This document shows, in pieces, positions 56,911 through 64,000 of a stretch of DNA of 64,000 nucleotides. The first letter of the stretch is position 1; each line of letters begins with the position of its first letter. A program made the translations under genes and the position numbers. Origin of the DNA: Aquibacillus saliphilus (GTDB lineage: Bacteria > Bacillota > Bacilli > Bacillales > Amphibacillaceae). Below the pieces are notes generated by a model. It did no database searches. It saw only the letters and a program-made list of their open reading frames with translations, and had not been told where the DNA came from. The stretch is taken from contig NZ_JAIZAP010000002.1 in assembly GCF_020404745.1 (NCBI RefSeq), forward strand, positions 1-64,000, in the 5' to 3' direction.

Positions 56911-57990
56911 TTGCAACACAAAAATCGAATTTTGGTGATTAACCCTGGATCGACTTCTACCAAGATAGGTGTCTTTGATAATGAAACGTGTATTTTCGAA
57001 AAAGTAATTAGACATAACGTGGAAGAAATTAACTTATATAATCGAGTCAACGATCAATATGAATTCAGAAAAAAGATTATCTTAGATGAATTAGATTATG
57101 AAGGAATTAATATCTCAAAACTAAGTGCCGTTTGTGGACGGGGAGGGCTATTACGTCCGATAGAAGGCGGAACCTATGAAGTTAACGGGGAAATGCTTGA
57201 AGATTTACGAATTGGCTATAGCGGAGAGCATGCTTCAAACCTTGGCGGTATTCTTGCCTTTGAAATTGCAAGTGGATTGAATATTCCATCCTATATAGTC
57301 GATCCAGTCGTGGTTGATGAACTAGACGAGATTGCAAGAGTTTCAGGTGTTCCAGAAATCCCAAGAATAAGTATATTCCATGCATTAAACCAAAAATCAG
57401 TTGGAAGGCAAGCTGCGACTGATATTGGCAGTTCTTATCATGAAGTGAACTTAATTGTCGTACACATGGGTGGAGGTATTACGGTCGGTGCTCACAGAAA
57501 TGGAAAGGTCATCGATGTTAATAACGGATTGCATGGGGATGGTCCTTTCTCACCTGAAAGAGCAGGGACCGTACCAGCTGGAGAATTGATATCAATGTGT
57601 TTTTCTGGAGAATATTATCGTGAGGAAATGATGAAGAAGATTGTTGGTCACGGTGGGTTAATGGGTCACTTACTAACAAATGATGCACTCGAAGTGGAAA
57701 AAAGGATTAAAAATGGTGACCAAAAAGCAGACCAGATTTATCAAGCAATGGCTTATCAAGTCGCTAAAGAAATCGGTTCGATGAGTGCAGTATTAGCGGG
57801 TAAGGTTGATGCAATAGCTCTTACTGGCGGTCTTGCTTATGCAAAAGAGTTTATCTCATTAATTTCTAAGCGTGTTGATTGGATTGCGGATATACTCGTT
57901 TATCCTGGTGAAAATGAATTGCAAGCTTTGGCTAAAGGTACATTACGTGTACTTAAAGAGGAGGAAGCTCCTAAGAAGTATCCTAATTAG
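56911..57990 (+). CDS. buk: Butyrate kinase
   Basis: A 359-residue ASKHA kinase that turns acyl-phosphate plus ADP into the free acid and ATP. The N-terminal phosphate site [14 protein letters not shown], and [24 protein letters not shown] are typical. A TTG at 56911 after GGAGGGGA is the best start and gives the family N-terminus; a GTG at 56896 is the alternative. It works after Ptb. Confidence 0.93.
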   Translation: MQHKNRILVINPGSTSTKIGVFDNETCIFEKVIRHNVEEINLYNRVNDQYEFRKKIILDELDYEGINISKLSAVCGRGGLLRPIEGGTYEVNGEMLEDLRIGYSGEHASNLGGILAFEIASGLNIPSYIVDPVVVDELDEIARVSGVPEIPRISIFHALNQKSVGRQAATDIGSSYHEVNLIVVHMGGGITVGAHRNGKVIDVNNGLHGDGPFSPERAGTVPAGELISMCFSGEYYREEMMKKIVGHGGLMGHLLTNDALEVEKRIKNGDQKADQIYQAMAYQVAKEIGSMSAVLAGKVDAIALTGGLAYAKEFISLISKRVDWIADILVYPGENELQALAKGTLRVLKEEEAPKKYPN

Positions 57991-58009
57991 GTAGAGAGGA
58001 GTATTCACT

Positions 58010-59434
58010 ATGGCTTATGAATATGATTTAGTTGTAGTCGGTGGAGGTACTGGTGGATATGTCGCTGCTATCCGTGCATCACAGCTAGGGTTAAAGACTG
58101 CGATTGTTGAAAGTAATAAGCTTGGAGGAACGTGCTTACACAAAGGCTGTATTCCATCAAAAGCATTACTCCGAAGCGCAGAAGTGTACAAACAGACAAA
58201 ACTAGCAGATGAATTCGGAGTTGAATTAAGTCAACCGACGATTAACTTTGAAAAAGTGCAATTACGAAAAAATAACATAGTAGAAAAATTACATAATGGT
58301 GTACAAGGTCTAATGAAAAAGGGGAAAATAGATATTTATCACGGGTTCGGGAGGATTTTGGGTCCATCAATATTTTCCCCAAGCGCTGGTACAATTTCTG
58401 TTGAAATGAATAACGGGGAAGAAAACGAAATGCTTATCCCGAAAAATGTTTTAATTGCAACAGGGTCCCGGCCAAAAGAACTGCCTGGTTTAGAGTCAGA
58501 TGGTGAATTTGTTTTAAATTCAGACCATGCACTCGAATTGGATCAGCTACCGAAGTCAATCATTATTGTTGGTGGTGGCGTGATTGGTATTGAATGGGCA
58601 TCAATGCTATCTGATTTTGATGTCGATGTTACAGTTTTAGAATATGCCGATCGAATCCTGCCTAATGAAGACGAAGAAATATCGAAAGAAACTCAAAGGT
58701 TATTAAAGAAAAAAGGAATTGCTATAGTTACCAATGCAAAAGTGCTTCCGGAAACGTTAAAAAAGGAAGATGGAATAGAAATTCAAGCAGAACATAAAGA
58801 CAATAATAAGAGCTTTCAAGCTGAAAAACTATTAGTTTCGATTGGTAGAGAACCTAATGTTCAAAACATTGGTTTAGAAAATACAGACATTTTAAAAACG
58901 GATAACGGGTATATAGAAACAAACGAGTTCTATCAAACAAAAGAGTCTCACATCTATGCCATTGGTGACGTTATCGGCGGTATGCAATTAGCACATGTTG
59001 CCTCACATGAAGGATTGGTTGCTGTTGAACATATGGCAGATCAATCACCGATACAGGTGAACTATCAAAATGTTCCAATTTGTGTTTATTCCAATCCTGA
59101 AATAGCGAGAATTGGATTAACGGAAAATCAAGCAATCGAACAAGGCTACGATATAAAAACAGCTAAGACATCATTTAAAGCAATAGGAAAGGCACTTGTT
59201 TATGGGGAATCAGATGGCTTTGTCAAAATGATTGTCGATAATAAAACAAGTGATTTGTTAGGAGTCCATATGATTGGACCGCATGTTACAGACTTGATTT
59301 CAGAAGCTTCTTTAGCAAAATTATTGGATGCAACGCCTTTGGAAATAGCTGAGAGTATTCACCCGCATCCAACCTTGTCAGAATCAATTAGTGAAGTGGC
59401 GATGGCAATAGAGGGGAGAAAAATACATGGCTAA
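58010..59434 (+). CDS. lpdV: Dihydrolipoyl dehydrogenase E3 of the branched-chain complex
   Basis: A 474-residue flavoprotein that reoxidises the lipoyl groups of the branched-chain complex using NAD+. FAD site VVVGGGTGGYVAAIRA, redox disulfide GGTCLHKGCIPSKALL, NAD site IIVGGGVIGIEWASML and catalytic HPHPTLSE are present. GAGAGGAG precedes the ATG. Its 3' end approaches bkdAA. Confidence 0.95.
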   Translation: MAYEYDLVVVGGGTGGYVAAIRASQLGLKTAIVESNKLGGTCLHKGCIPSKALLRSAEVYKQTKLADEFGVELSQPTINFEKVQLRKNNIVEKLHNGVQGLMKKGKIDIYHGFGRILGPSIFSPSAGTISVEMNNGEENEMLIPKNVLIATGSRPKELPGLESDGEFVLNSDHALELDQLPKSIIIVGGGVIGIEWASMLSDFDVDVTVLEYADRILPNEDEEISKETQRLLKKKGIAIVTNAKVLPETLKKEDGIEIQAEHKDNNKSFQAEKLLVSIGREPNVQNIGLENTDILKTDNGYIETNEFYQTKESHIYAIGDVIGGMQLAHVASHEGLVAVEHMADQSPIQVNYQNVPICVYSNPEIARIGLTENQAIEQGYDIKTAKTSFKAIGKALVYGESDGFVKMIVDNKTSDLLGVHMIGPHVTDLISEASLAKLLDATPLEIAESIHPHPTLSESISEVAMAIEGRKIHG

Positions 59435-59453
59435 TTCAGTTAGGAGGGCTAGC

Positions 59454-60446
59454 GTGACAAAGAACAGGCATAAAGAGTTAGGGTTATCAGATGATCAAGT
59501 AATGGATATATACCGAACAATGCTTTTAGCTCGAAAATTCGATGAAAGATTATGGTTACTAAATCGATCAGGGAAAATTCCTTTTGTGATTTCCTGCCAA
59601 GGGCAAGAAGCTGCTCAAGTTGGTGCAGCCTTCGCATTAAATCGAGAAAAAGATTATGTTCTTCCATATTATCGTGACTTGGGTGTCGTTTTAGCGTTTG
59701 GGATGACACCACAGGAATTGATGCTTTCTAACTTTGCCAAGGCTGAAGACCCTAATTCAGGCGGTCGGCAAATGCCAGGACATTTTGGGCAAAAGAAAAA
59801 CCGTATCGTAACAGGTTCTTCACCGGTGACAACACAAGTGCCACACGCAGTAGGTATTGCGTTAGCAGGAAAAATGGAGAAGAAAGACTTTGTAAGTCTA
59901 GTTACGTTCGGTGAAGGTTCCTCCAATCAAGGGGATTTTCATGAAGGTGCTAACTTTGCAGGTGTACAAAAACTTCCGGTCATATTCATGGTTGAAAATA
60001 ATCAATATGCGATATCTGTGCCAGTAAGTAAACAACTTGCTTGCGAAAAGGTGTCAGATCGAGCACAGGGTTATGGTATGCCTGGTGTTACTGTAGATGG
60101 AAATGATCCTCTTGCTGTTTATCAAGCGGTTAAACAAGCAGCGGACCGGGCCAGAAATGGCGATGGACCATCATTAGTAGAGACTGTATCATACCGGTTA
60201 ACACCACATTCCAGTGATGATGATGATCGCAGTTATCGTACAAAAGAAGAGGTTGAAACAGCTAAAGAGAAAGATTCATTAAAATCATTTTCAACCTATT
60301 TAAGAGAATTAAATTTATTAACAGAAGAAATAGAAGGAAAGTATAAAGAAGAGATTATGAAAGTCATAAACGATGCAACCGATTATGCGGAAAAAGCAGC
60401 ATATGCTGACCCAAAAACGTTATTTGACCACGTTTACGCTGAGTGA
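59454..60446 (+). CDS. bkdAA: Branched-chain 2-oxoacid dehydrogenase E1 alpha
   Basis: A 330-residue thiamin-diphosphate E1 alpha subunit. The TPP motif is VTFGEGSSNQGDFHEGANFAG, and PFVISCQGQEAAQVGAAFAL and ATPHSSDDDD-like YRLTPHSSDDDDRSYR segments are typical. A GTG at 59454 with AGGAGGG upstream gives the family start; the ATG at 59427 overlaps lpdV. It catalyses keto acid decarboxylation with BkdAB. Confidence 0.93.
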   Translation: MTKNRHKELGLSDDQVMDIYRTMLLARKFDERLWLLNRSGKIPFVISCQGQEAAQVGAAFALNREKDYVLPYYRDLGVVLAFGMTPQELMLSNFAKAEDPNSGGRQMPGHFGQKKNRIVTGSSPVTTQVPHAVGIALAGKMEKKDFVSLVTFGEGSSNQGDFHEGANFAGVQKLPVIFMVENNQYAISVPVSKQLACEKVSDRAQGYGMPGVTVDGNDPLAVYQAVKQAADRARNGDGPSLVETVSYRLTPHSSDDDDRSYRTKEEVETAKEKDSLKSFSTYLRELNLLTEEIEGKYKEEIMKVINDATDYAEKAAYADPKTLFDHVYAE

Positions 60447-60461
60447 GGAGGGGGATTATCA

Positions 60462-61445
60462 ATGCCAGTAATGAGTTATATACAGGCTGTCACACGCGCA
60501 TTAAAAGAAGAAATGGAACGAGATGAAAAAGTGTTTGTCCTTGGTGAAGATGTTGGTGTGCGTGGCGGAGTGTTTCGTGCAACCGATGGGTTATACGATC
60601 AATTTGGAGAAGCCAGGGTATTAGATACGCCGCTTGCGGAGTCGGCGATTGCAGGTGTTGGAATTGGTGCTGCGATGTACGGAATGAGACCTGTGGCAGA
60701 AATGCAGTTTGTTGACTTTATTTTACCTGCTGTTAATCAAATATTATCCGAAGCAGCTAAAATTAGATATCGTTCAAATAATGACTGGACATGTCCAATT
60801 ACAATCCGAGCACCATATGGTGGCGGAGTCCATGGAGCACTTTACCATTCACAGTCACTTGAATCAATTTTTGCTAACCAACCTGGATTAAAGATTGTGA
60901 TGCCATCTACCCCATATGATGTAAAAGGACTGTTAAAGTCTGCCATTAGGGATGAAGATCCTGTTCTTTTCTTTGAACATAAGCGAGCATACCGTCTAAT
61001 AAAAGGTGAAGTCCCAACAGATGACTATACCCTTCCAATTGGGAAAGCGGATGTAAAGCGTGAAGGAACAGATATAACCGTCATTACATATGGATTATGT
61101 GTTCATTTTGCATTACAAGCAGCTGAAAAACTTGAGGCAGAAGGTATTAGTACCCATGTGTTGGATCTCCGTACTGTTTATCCATTAGATCAGCAAGGAA
61201 TTATCGAAGCAGCTTCTAAAACTGGTAAAGTATTACTAATTACTGAAGATAATAAAGAGGGAAGTATCATTGGACAAGTATCAGCGATCATAGCTGAAAA
61301 CTGTTTATTTGATTTAGATGCACCAATTAAACGATTAGCAGGACCTGAGGTACCATCAATGCCTTATGCTCCGACGCTTGAAAAAGAATTCATGTTAAAC
61401 CCGGACAAAGTAGAACGAGCAATACGTGAACTTGCTGAATTTTAA
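60462..61445 (+). CDS. bkdAB: Branched-chain 2-oxoacid dehydrogenase E1 beta
   Basis: A 327-residue E1 beta subunit. It shows LGEDVGVRGGVFRATDGL, DTPLAESAIAGVGIGAAMYG, PITIRAPYGGGVHGALYHSQ and the C-terminal LLITEDNKEGSI. GAGGAGGGGG precedes the ATG. Together with BkdAA it transfers the acyl group onto the lipoyl arm of BkdB. Confidence 0.95.
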   Translation: MPVMSYIQAVTRALKEEMERDEKVFVLGEDVGVRGGVFRATDGLYDQFGEARVLDTPLAESAIAGVGIGAAMYGMRPVAEMQFVDFILPAVNQILSEAAKIRYRSNNDWTCPITIRAPYGGGVHGALYHSQSLESIFANQPGLKIVMPSTPYDVKGLLKSAIRDEDPVLFFEHKRAYRLIKGEVPTDDYTLPIGKADVKREGTDITVITYGLCVHFALQAAEKLEAEGISTHVLDLRTVYPLDQQGIIEAASKTGKVLLITEDNKEGSIIGQVSAIIAENCLFDLDAPIKRLAGPEVPSMPYAPTLEKEFMLNPDKVERAIRELAEF

Positions 61446-61460
61446 CAAATAAGGAGGGAT

Positions 61461-62735
61461 ATGAACTTGAGTTCAGAAAAAATTAACATGCCCCAGCTTG
61501 GTGAAAGTGTGACAGAAGGAACCATTAGTACATGGCTTGTCAAAGAGGGAGATCATGTCAATAAATATGATCCATTAGCTGAAGTGATGACAGATAAAGT
61601 TAATGCGGAAGTTCCATCCTCTTTTACAGGAACAATTAAGGAAATAGTAGTCTCTGAAGGTGACACTATTTCTGTTGGAGAACTGATGTGTTACATGGAA
61701 GTTGCTAATGAAGAAACCACTGGACAAGCAAATAAACCTGAGGAAAAACAGACCGCAGATGAAGCAATCGAAGAAACATTTACTACCGATGATCGATCAA
61801 TGAAAACGCGTTATTCTCCTGCTGTTCTGCGTCTAGCACAGGAAAATGATATTGATTTGACCAAGGTTAACGGGTCTGGAAAAAGTGGACGAATTACAAG
61901 AAAAGATGTTGAGAAAATTATCAACTCAGGTGTTATCCCATCGGCGAGCGATAAAGCCGTTTCTTCAACTGAAGGTGAAAGAGAGCCTGTTGAAAATAAA
62001 CAAGCTACACAAACGAACTATGCTCAGTCAGCCGATGGAGACACTGAAATTCCGGTAACTGGTGTTCGTAAAGCCATTGCCCAAAATATGGTCCGTTCGT
62101 CAACGGAAATCCCACATGCATGGATGATGGTTGAAGTTGATGTGACGAACTTAGTTAAATACCGAAGTAGTGTTAAAGATAAGTTTAAAAATGAGGAAGG
62201 GTATAACCTAACTTTCTTTGCGTTCTTTGTAAAAGCAATCGCAAAGGCCATAAAAGAATTTCCGCAAGTCAACAGTTCGTGGGCAGGGGATAAGATTATC
62301 CAGCGTAAGGATATTAACATATCAATCGCAGTTGCAAAAGGCCAAGAATTATTTGTACCAGTAATTAAGTACGCAGATGAAAAAAGTATTAAAGGAATTG
62401 CTAAAGATATCGCTGCACTAGCAGGTAAAGCGCGCAACGGTAAATTAACTTCAGAAGATATGAGCGATGGGACCTTCACGGTAAATAACACTGGTTCGTT
62501 CGGTTCAGTTCAATCAATGGGAGTAATCAACTATCCACAAGCAGCAATATTACAAGTGGAATCTATCGTGAAAAGACCAGTAATCATCGATGATATGTTT
62601 GCCGCAAGAGATATGGTTAACCTATGTTTATCATTAGATCACCGAGTATTGGATGGTTTAGTATGCGGCCAGTTCCTTGCTAGAGTTAAAGAATTATTAG
62701 AAAACACGACAAGTGAAAATACACCAATATATTAA
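61461..62735 (+). CDS. bkdB: Branched-chain 2-oxoacid dehydrogenase E2 (lipoamide acyltransferase)
   Basis: A 424-residue core protein. One lipoyl domain carries K46 in MTDKVNAEV, a linker leads to the E3-binding domain (SPAVLRLAQENDIDLTKVNG, about residues 117-155), and the acyltransferase domain ends with the catalytic DHRVLDG. It releases acyl-CoA for energy and branched fatty-acid primers. The ATG (61461) is close to AAGGAGG; a TTG two codons on is the alternative. A terminator follows. Confidence 0.95.
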   Translation: MNLSSEKINMPQLGESVTEGTISTWLVKEGDHVNKYDPLAEVMTDKVNAEVPSSFTGTIKEIVVSEGDTISVGELMCYMEVANEETTGQANKPEEKQTADEAIEETFTTDDRSMKTRYSPAVLRLAQENDIDLTKVNGSGKSGRITRKDVEKIINSGVIPSASDKAVSSTEGEREPVENKQATQTNYAQSADGDTEIPVTGVRKAIAQNMVRSSTEIPHAWMMVEVDVTNLVKYRSSVKDKFKNEEGYNLTFFAFFVKAIAKAIKEFPQVNSSWAGDKIIQRKDINISIAVAKGQELFVPVIKYADEKSIKGIAKDIAALAGKARNGKLTSEDMSDGTFTVNNTGSFGSVQSMGVINYPQAAILQVESIVKRPVIIDDMFAARDMVNLCLSLDHRVLDGLVCGQFLARVKELLENTTSENTPIY

Positions 62736-62742
62736 GTTGTAA

Positions 62743-62777
62743 AATCCGGGATGAATCCAACTCCTGGATTTTTTTTT
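62743..62777 (+). terminator. Terminator of the bkd operon
   Basis: AAATCCGGGA pairs with TCCTGGATTT, followed by a T-run. The rest of the 416-nt gap to 63151 holds only a possible broken small frame (62883-62983). Confidence 0.8.
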
Positions 62778-62882
62778 GTGGTTTTTGCTGATTTGAAATG
62801 GAATAAAGTAGTCAAATTTATGTCCCAAGGATAACTACCCATGAATACTATATGTAGGAATTCTAAATAAGGGGAGATTAAT

Positions 62883-62983
62883 TTGTCACACAATCAGGGA
62901 ACGTTAATAAATATCCTATTGAATTGACTGTAGTTATTGGGATGGTACTTTTATGGATAAATCAAGTAGGTCCAGTGTTTTAA
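62883..62983 (+). pseudogene. Possible frameshifted tiny membrane-protein gene
   Basis: A TTG at 62883 with GGGGAG six bases upstream opens a frame that stops after 14 codons. From about 62915 a frame displaced by one encodes YPIELTVVIGMVLLWINQVG and ends at TAA 62981-62983, a small single-helix peptide. One missing base would join them into a 33-residue membrane protein. No homologue is recognised, so this may be chance. Confidence 0.2.
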
Positions 62984-63151
62984 GAAGCTGATAGGTATTG
63001 ACTGTCTAACTAAGAATTTAACTGAATGAATCTAATTTAATCTTATGATGTTTTATATGAAAACTGATGGAATCTTTCCGTTATAATAATAGTAGTACAT
63101 GTAGAAGTTATCGTTGACTTTAGCAAGGCAATTCTAGGAGTGAATTATTAT

Positions 63152-63880
63152 ATGTATCAATTTTTTAGTAATATTAGTAACTTTCTTAGTTCTCCTTTTC
63201 TAAGTTTAGCTAACCAATGGGAAGCAGTTCCTATCTTATCAGCATTGTTACTTGGAATTGTAGGGGCTGTTGCCCCGTGTCAATTCACCGGGAATTTAGG
63301 TGCAATTACTATCTTTGGTAATCGTTCGTTACAGAAAAATATACCATGGGTATATATCTGCTTTTTTATACTTGGTAAAATTCTTGTTTTTTCAGGATTG
63401 GGACTTATTGTTTGGCTTCTAGGAATGGAGTTTCAGTCAAGTTTTACAGCAATTATCCCAGTTATTAGAAAAGCAATAGGACCGGTTTTGATTCTTATAG
63501 GAATTTTCTTGGCCGGTTTTTTAAAGTTTCATTGGAGTATTCATCTAGGAAAAATTCCAGAGAGATATATAAAGGACAGTAAACTAGGAAGCTTTTTAAT
63601 GGGAGTTAGCTTCACATTGGCGTTTTGTCCCACTATGTTTATCTTATTTTTTATTACTCTTATGCCGATTGTTCTATCTACAACTTATGGCGCAATTTTA
63701 CCAACTGTCTTTGCTCTTGGTACCTCAGTGCCACTATTAATTGCGATATTCTTAATTTGGTATTTTGAACTAGGTGGTACTTTTATGAAAAAAGGAAGAA
63801 GAATAGGTAAAATGGTACAAATTGCTGCCGGATGGGTATTAATTTTCTTAGGAGTCTTAGACACGTTAACTTATTGGTAA
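63152..63880 (+). CDS. CcdA/DsbD-like transmembrane protein
   Basis: A 242-residue polytopic membrane protein with about six helices. APCQFTGNLG and AFCPTMFI each place a cysteine-proline-type motif in a membrane segment, the pattern of DsbD/CcdA thiol-disulfide transporters that pass reducing power outward. Start 63152 follows AGGAG; a GTG at 63140 overlaps it. It could serve cytochrome c maturation, spore-coat redox or a metal carrier; the exact role is unknown. Confidence 0.75.
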   Translation: MYQFFSNISNFLSSPFLSLANQWEAVPILSALLLGIVGAVAPCQFTGNLGAITIFGNRSLQKNIPWVYICFFILGKILVFSGLGLIVWLLGMEFQSSFTAIIPVIRKAIGPVLILIGIFLAGFLKFHWSIHLGKIPERYIKDSKLGSFLMGVSFTLAFCPTMFILFFITLMPIVLSTTYGAILPTVFALGTSVPLLIAIFLIWYFELGGTFMKKGRRIGKMVQIAAGWVLIFLGVLDTLTYW

Positions 63881-63927
63881 AAGTGGATCTTTTAAGATTA
63901 AATTTGAACAGTAATTTTTTTGTAGGT

Positions 63928-63975
63928 ACACAGAAGTCGCTACTTTACGCAGCAATTTCTGTGTGCTTTTTAGAT
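63928..63975 (+). terminator. Terminator after the CcdA-like gene
   Basis: ACACAGAA pairs with TTTCTGTGT across a loop containing a further GC helix, followed by a short T-run. Confidence 0.65.
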
Positions 63976-64000
63976 TTCAAAATAATTTCAATTTGTTAAC

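Noticed and set aside
1-64000. CRISPR arrays, prophage modules and phage-defence islands
   Set aside because: No regularly spaced repeats, phage structural genes or defence-type genes were seen; the gene order is conserved Bacillaceae backbone.

Overview
The window is chromosomal DNA from a low-GC, endospore-forming Bacillaceae. It carries the spoIIIA operon, spoIVB, spo0A, a Spo0E-type phosphatase, the comG operon and a sigma-54-controlled bkd operon in nearly the order of the B. subtilis yqg-yqh-yqi region. An OLE RNA with its partner gene oapA points to a halophilic or alkaliphilic relative such as Bacillus halodurans, because OLE is known mainly from extremophilic Firmicutes. Most of the window is ordinary, well-conserved backbone.

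Layout. 1-58: start of a truncated minus-strand gene, possibly a transposase. 413-5423: yqgQ, glcK, an LTA-synthase-type enzyme, a small DUF2759 protein, yqgX and a small DUF2626 protein, then tRNA-Gln (minus). 5690-9593: comGA-GG (minus). 9768-12632: yqzE, yqhG and the helicase gene yqhH. 12803-16999: a tandem glycine riboswitch with terminator, then gcvT-gcvPA-gcvPB. 17048-17440: yqhL. 17798-21068: tandem NrdR-like boxes, then a B12-dependent (class II) ribonucleotide reductase gene cut by two group I introns. 21212-25509: mntR, an SA1362-family gene, yqhR, aroQ, yqhT and efp. 25806-31038: a sigma-E-type promoter and spoIIIAA-AH. 31322-33631: a FapR-like box, accB, accC and yqhY. 33980-37794: nusB, folD, xseA, xseB and ispA. 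37855-39105: OLE RNA and oapA. 39122-44258: dxs, tlyA/yqxC, argR/ahrC and recN. 44480-47013: spoIVB, spo0A and a spo0E-like gene. 47182-52413: a LysM-CAP protein, an aspartokinase, a DnaQ-like exonuclease, a cNMP/CBS/nucleotidyltransferase protein and yqzF. 52548-62735: bkdR, a sigma-54 promoter and ptb-bcd-buk-lpdV-bkdAA-bkdAB-bkdB. 63152-63880: a CcdA/DsbD-like membrane protein.

How the genes work together. Sporulation genes form a chain: Spo0A is the master regulator, the adjacent Spo0E-like phosphatase would oppose it, SpoIIIA builds the feeding channel and SpoIVB is the forespore signalling protease. The gcv genes make the glycine cleavage system under direct glycine sensing. ptb to bkdB degrade branched-chain amino acids to acyl-CoA and acyl-phosphate for energy and branched lipid precursors. 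ispA and dxs supply isoprenoids and flank the OLE/OapA membrane ribonucleoprotein.

The two most notable items are (1) the OLE RNA-oapA locus, with a visible promoter and closing stem, and (2) two short, ORF-less group I introns in the class II RNR gene. One intron splits the catalytic N-x-C-x-E motif exactly; the other has an unusual splice boundary. Start codons below were often moved inward from the longest reading frame to fit a Shine-Dalgarno sequence. All family assignments come from reading the sequence; no database search was run.
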